From the NCBI GenBank assembly GCA_015060685.1, contig SUXZ01000005.1:62001-126000 (forward strand): a DNA stretch of 64,000 nucleotides, in the 5' to 3' direction. How positions within the stretch are numbered: position 1 is the stretch's first letter; each line of letters starts with the position of its first letter. Below, piece after piece: positions 61,366 to 64,000 of the stretch. This DNA is from Mediterranea massiliensis (GTDB lineage Bacteria; Bacteroidota; Bacteroidia; Bacteroidales; Bacteroidaceae). Made by a program: the position numbers and the translations under genes. The notes below the pieces were generated by a model. The model worked only from the letters and a program-made list of their open reading frames with translations, ran no database searches and had not been told where the DNA came from.

Positions 61366-62058
61366 TTACTGCAATCTGAACATTACAGGAACGGTGAAGC
61401 GACAACGTACAGCCTTACCACGTTGCTTACCAGGTTTCCACTTAGGCATACCCGAGATTACGCGGAGAGCTTCCTTATCCAAGTATGGGTCAACGCTACG
61501 CATTACCTTAGCGTCAACGATACTACCGTCTCTGTTAACAACGAATTGCACGATTACACGACCTTGAGTACCGTTTTCTTGTGCAATAGCAGGATACTTG
61601 ATGTTCTTGCTCAAGTATTGCATCAAGCCAGACATACCACCGTTAGGGAATTCAGGAGATTCTTCTACGATTTCGAAGATTTGTTGTTCTTCTGGTTCTT
61701 CCTCTTCTTCAGCAGGAGCAACGTACTTGATTTCCACTTGTTGACCCAACTCTTCAGTAGACATGATTTCTGTTTCTTCTACTTCAACGTCGTCTTCAAC
61801 AATAGTCAACTCCTCGATTACTTGTGGTGCTGGAGGTGGCGGTGGGGGTGGAACATCTTCTGGTTGTTCAGTGATAGGAATGTCCAACTCTTCTTCAATC
61901 ACAAGATCGGAGATCGCACCGCTCAAGTCAACCTTAACGTCACGTTTCGACCACTCGAAAGCGACAAACATGATGCCAAGGATGATGACATAACCGATGA
62001 GCATCCATGTAGACTTTTTGTTTTCCAAGTCTGCCTTTTTGGTTTTCTTAATTTCCAT
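61366..62058 (-). CDS. tonB: TonB energy transducer
   Basis: 230 residues: short cytoplasmic start (MEIKKTKKADLENKKSTWML), one membrane segment (LIGYVIILGIMFVAFEWS), a periplasmic Pro- and Glu-rich linker with PEDVPPPPPPPAPQV, and a C-terminal TonB domain beginning ILSKNIKYPAIAQENGTQGR-like residues and ending KAVRCRFTVPVMFRLQ. It transmits force from ExbB/ExbD to outer-membrane receptors. It is about 3 kb from the exb operon but reads in the same direction. Divergent from cmk. Confidence 0.92.
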   Translation of the reverse strand: MEIKKTKKADLENKKSTWMLIGYVIILGIMFVAFEWSKRDVKVDLSGAISDLVIEEELDIPITEQPEDVPPPPPPPAPQVIEELTIVEDDVEVEETEIMSTEELGQQVEIKYVAPAEEEEEPEEQQIFEIVEESPEFPNGGMSGLMQYLSKNIKYPAIAQENGTQGRVIVQFVVNRDGSIVDAKVMRSVDPYLDKEALRVISGMPKWKPGKQRGKAVRCRFTVPVMFRLQ

Positions 62059-62211
62059 AATTTATCTTTTTTATTTTTTAGTGTTTCTCATTTGGGAACA
62101 AATATATGACTTTTCCGACAAATGTCCACGCCTAACGTGTTTTTTTACGCAAATAAGGGCATTTTTTTGTTTTTTTAATCTTTCAAAAGGCCCATTTTGC
62201 TTTTTGTGCCA

Positions 62212-62219
62212 CAAATGTA
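62212..62219 (-). promoter_or_regulatory. tonB promoter (-7 TACATTTG)
   Basis: TACATTTG on the minus strand within the divergent gap to cmk; leader about 150 bases. Confidence 0.55.
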
Positions 62220-62241
62220 GCGAGATATTTTAAAAATCGTG

Positions 62242-62249
62242 TATCTTTG
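62242..62249 (+). promoter_or_regulatory. cmk-ispH promoter (-7 TATCTTTG)
   Basis: TATCTTTG on the plus strand, 23 bp from the opposing tonB box; leader about 100 bases. Confidence 0.6.
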
Positions 62250-62353
62250 GCCAAAATATTTTTCATTAAGGGAAAAATAATTTTCTCTTAAGGGAAAATA
62301 GATTTTCCATAAAGCATAAATATAATAAGGTATAAAATAAAACATCAACAAAT

Positions 62354-63079
62354 ATGAAGAAAATCACCATCGCCATCGACGGCTTTTCATCGTGCGGGAA
62401 AAGCACAATGGCCAAAGACTTGGCACGCGAGATTGGATACATCTATATTGATAGCGGTGCCATGTATCGTGCCGTCACACTCTATTGCATTGAAAACGGC
62501 CTGGCCGAAAACGGAGAGATAGATAAGGAGAAGCTGAAAGCATCGATGAATCAGATAAACATCAGTTTCCAACTGAATGCCGAAACCGGACGCCCCGATA
62601 CCTATCTGAACGGAGTCAATGTAGAGAGTAATATTCGCACCATGGAGGTATCGTCATTGGTCAGCCCGGTGGCTACACTCGACTTTGTCCGCGAAGCAAT
62701 GGTTGCCCAGCAACAGGCCATGGGAAAAGAGAAAGGCATTGTGATGGATGGCCGCGACATCGGCACAACCGTATTCCCCGATGCTGAGCTGAAGATATTC
62801 GTTACCGCATCGGCCGAGGTGCGCGCACAACGCCGCTACGACGAGTTGAAAGCGAAAGGTCAGGAAGCCGGCTATGAAGAGATTTTGGCAAACGTCAAAG
62901 AGCGCGACTTCATCGACCAGAATCGGGAGGTTAGCCCATTGAGAAAGGCAGACGACGCGATACTGTTGGACAACAGCAACCTCACCATTGCCGAACAGAA
63001 GGAGTGGCTGATGAAACAATACCAATTTGCAGTTGGCGGTATAGATAAGCTGATAGAAGCATGGCAAGGATTGAAATAG
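62354..63079 (+). CDS. cmk: cytidylate kinase
   Basis: 241 residues. Phosphorylates CMP/dCMP with ATP. P-loop [12 protein letters not shown] near residues 10-21, [13 protein letters not shown] with nucleotide-binding residues, [20 protein letters not shown], and the lid region [20 protein letters not shown]. Overlaps the start of ispH by 19 bp, so the two are translationally coupled. Confidence 0.94.
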   Translation: MKKITIAIDGFSSCGKSTMAKDLAREIGYIYIDSGAMYRAVTLYCIENGLAENGEIDKEKLKASMNQINISFQLNAETGRPDTYLNGVNVESNIRTMEVSSLVSPVATLDFVREAMVAQQQAMGKEKGIVMDGRDIGTTVFPDAELKIFVTASAEVRAQRRYDELKAKGQEAGYEEILANVKERDFIDQNREVSPLRKADDAILLDNSNLTIAEQKEWLMKQYQFAVGGIDKLIEAWQGLK

Positions 63080-63945
63080 ACGAAGGTTCGGGCTTCTGCT
63101 TTGGAGTGACAACGGCCATCAAGAAGGCCGAAGAAGAGTTGGCAAAGGGAGGCATCCTCTATTGCTTAGGGGATATTGTACACAATAGCCGAGAGGTTGA
63201 ACGTCTGAAAACCATGGGATTGATTACCATCAACCACGAAGAGTTCAACCAACTACAAAATGCCAAAGTATTGCTTCGCGCCCATGGCGAGCCGCCCGAA
63301 ACCTACGCCATTGCCCAACGCAACAACATCGAAATCATCGATGCCACCTGTCCGGTAGTGTTGCGCCTGCAAAAGCGCATCAAGCAGGAATATACCCAGC
63401 AGCAAGAGGGCGAAGAGAAGCAAATCGTCATCTACGGCAAGAACGGACATGCCGAAGTGCTGGGCTTGGTAGGACAAACCGCCGGCAAAGCCATCGTCAT
63501 CGAGAAGTTGGAAGAGGCTAAGCAACTGGATTTCAGCCGAAGTATCCGCCTATACTCGCAAACAACGAAGTCGCTTGAAGAGTTTCAACGCATCGTGGCA
63601 TACATCCAAGAGCACATCTCGCCCAACGTCACCTTCGAGTATTACGACACCATCTGCCGACAAGTGGCCAATCGCATCCCCAATATCCGCAAGTTTGCCT
63701 CCTCGCACGATGTAGTGTTGTTCGTCAGCGGCAAGAAGAGTTCGAACGGTAAAATCCTCTTCAACGAATGCCTCAGCATCAACCCCAACGCACACATCAT
63801 CGATAGTGCTGAAGAGATAAATCCAAGTTGGCTATGCAATGCACAAAGCATCGGCATCTGCGGTGCCACCTCCACCCCCAAGTGGCTGATGGAAGAGATT
63901 CACGATGCCGTAGGTAAGTTGTTGACAAGCGAGCAAATGTCATAA
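63061..63945 (+). CDS. ispH: 4-hydroxy-3-methylbut-2-enyl diphosphate reductase
   Basis: 294 residues. Last step of the MEP isoprenoid pathway, giving IPP and DMAPP. The three iron-sulfur Cys are at residue 13 (GSGFCFGVT), near 97 ([11 protein letters not shown]) and near 198 ([11 protein letters not shown]). C-terminal [16 protein letters not shown] and active-site His/Glu segments are intact. Its products feed the polyprenyl synthase encoded nearby. Start ATG lies within the end of cmk. Confidence 0.95.
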   Translation: MARIEIDEGSGFCFGVTTAIKKAEEELAKGGILYCLGDIVHNSREVERLKTMGLITINHEEFNQLQNAKVLLRAHGEPPETYAIAQRNNIEIIDATCPVVLRLQKRIKQEYTQQQEGEEKQIVIYGKNGHAEVLGLVGQTAGKAIVIEKLEEAKQLDFSRSIRLYSQTTKSLEEFQRIVAYIQEHISPNVTFEYYDTICRQVANRIPNIRKFASSHDVVLFVSGKKSSNGKILFNECLSINPNAHIIDSAEEINPSWLCNAQSIGICGATSTPKWLMEEIHDAVGKLLTSEQMS

Positions 63946-64000
63946 AAGGAGCAAACGAATGTCAAATCTTCGTTTTCGCTTGCATTTCCCCTCAACTTCA

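Overview
The window looks like chromosome from a member of the order Bacteroidales (Bacteroides/Phocaeicola type). Reasons: repeated TAnnTTTG -7 promoter boxes (TATCTTTGC upstream of many genes), A-rich leaders instead of Shine-Dalgarno sites, Bacteroidales-specific families (BT4734-like/DUF3987 protein, HU-like protein with a Gly-rich tail, DUF4248, 'smalltalk' peptide), a stand-alone PEP/pyruvate-binding protein, and an exbB-exbD-exbD operon. No rRNA, CRISPR or complete insertion sequence was seen.

Layout. 1-2.1 kb: 3' part of a PEP/pyruvate-binding protein, followed by two strong hairpins. 2.3-14.0 kb: one minus-strand operon with four large FtsX/MacB-type permeases, one ATPase and a TPR protein; the permeases form two paralogous pairs with mosaic similarity. 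14.5-19.1 kb: acyl-CoA synthetase, polyphosphate kinase and a YfcE-like phosphoesterase. 19.1-25.9 kb: three exported glycoside hydrolases (GH13, GH9, GH3). 26.0-32.2 kb: enolase, M24 peptidase, glutamate dehydrogenase, a PepSY-like exported protein and a CCA-adding-type enzyme.

32.2-40.2 kb is the accessory block and the most unusual part. It carries a DUF3987/BT4734-like ATPase, a small protein, an N-acetylmuramoyl-L-alanine amidase, a two-gene pair sharing a Gly-rich motif (C-terminus of one, N-terminus of the next), a fimbrillin-like lipoprotein preceded by one or two tiny genes, DUF4248, an HU-like protein and a smalltalk peptide. Its non-coding DNA holds a six-copy 21-bp iteron-like array, a 42-bp perfect palindrome, four copies of a 30-bp palindrome-cored repeat (two per orientation, the outer two delimiting the block), a 47-bp direct repeat around the smalltalk gene, a 51-bp tandem duplication, and runs of ACTCAT/GATTAG-type microrepeats, one run lying inside the DUF3987 reading frame.

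40.2-48.0 kb: a lipoprotein, an orphan receiver protein and a heavy-metal efflux operon (His-rich DUF6769-like protein, CzcB, CzcA, CzcC) interrupted by a ~410-bp inverted-repeat element. 48.1-54.0 kb: tyrosine recombinase, RNA m5C methyltransferase, a membrane protein/sigma factor/membrane protein trio and a cardiolipin synthase-like PLD protein. 53.7-64 kb is housekeeping: thyA-folA, an Lrp regulator, GNAT, the exbB-exbD operon, tRNA-Ser(GGA), tatD, a polyprenyl synthase, tonB, and cmk-ispH.

How the parts relate: the exb genes and tonB would energise outer-membrane transport; thyA-folA form a folate/dTMP pair; GH9 and GH3 could act in sequence on beta-glucan. The accessory block may act as a small module on DNA and cell wall, but its function is not known from the sequence. 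Protein assignments rest on motif recognition only; no database search was possible.
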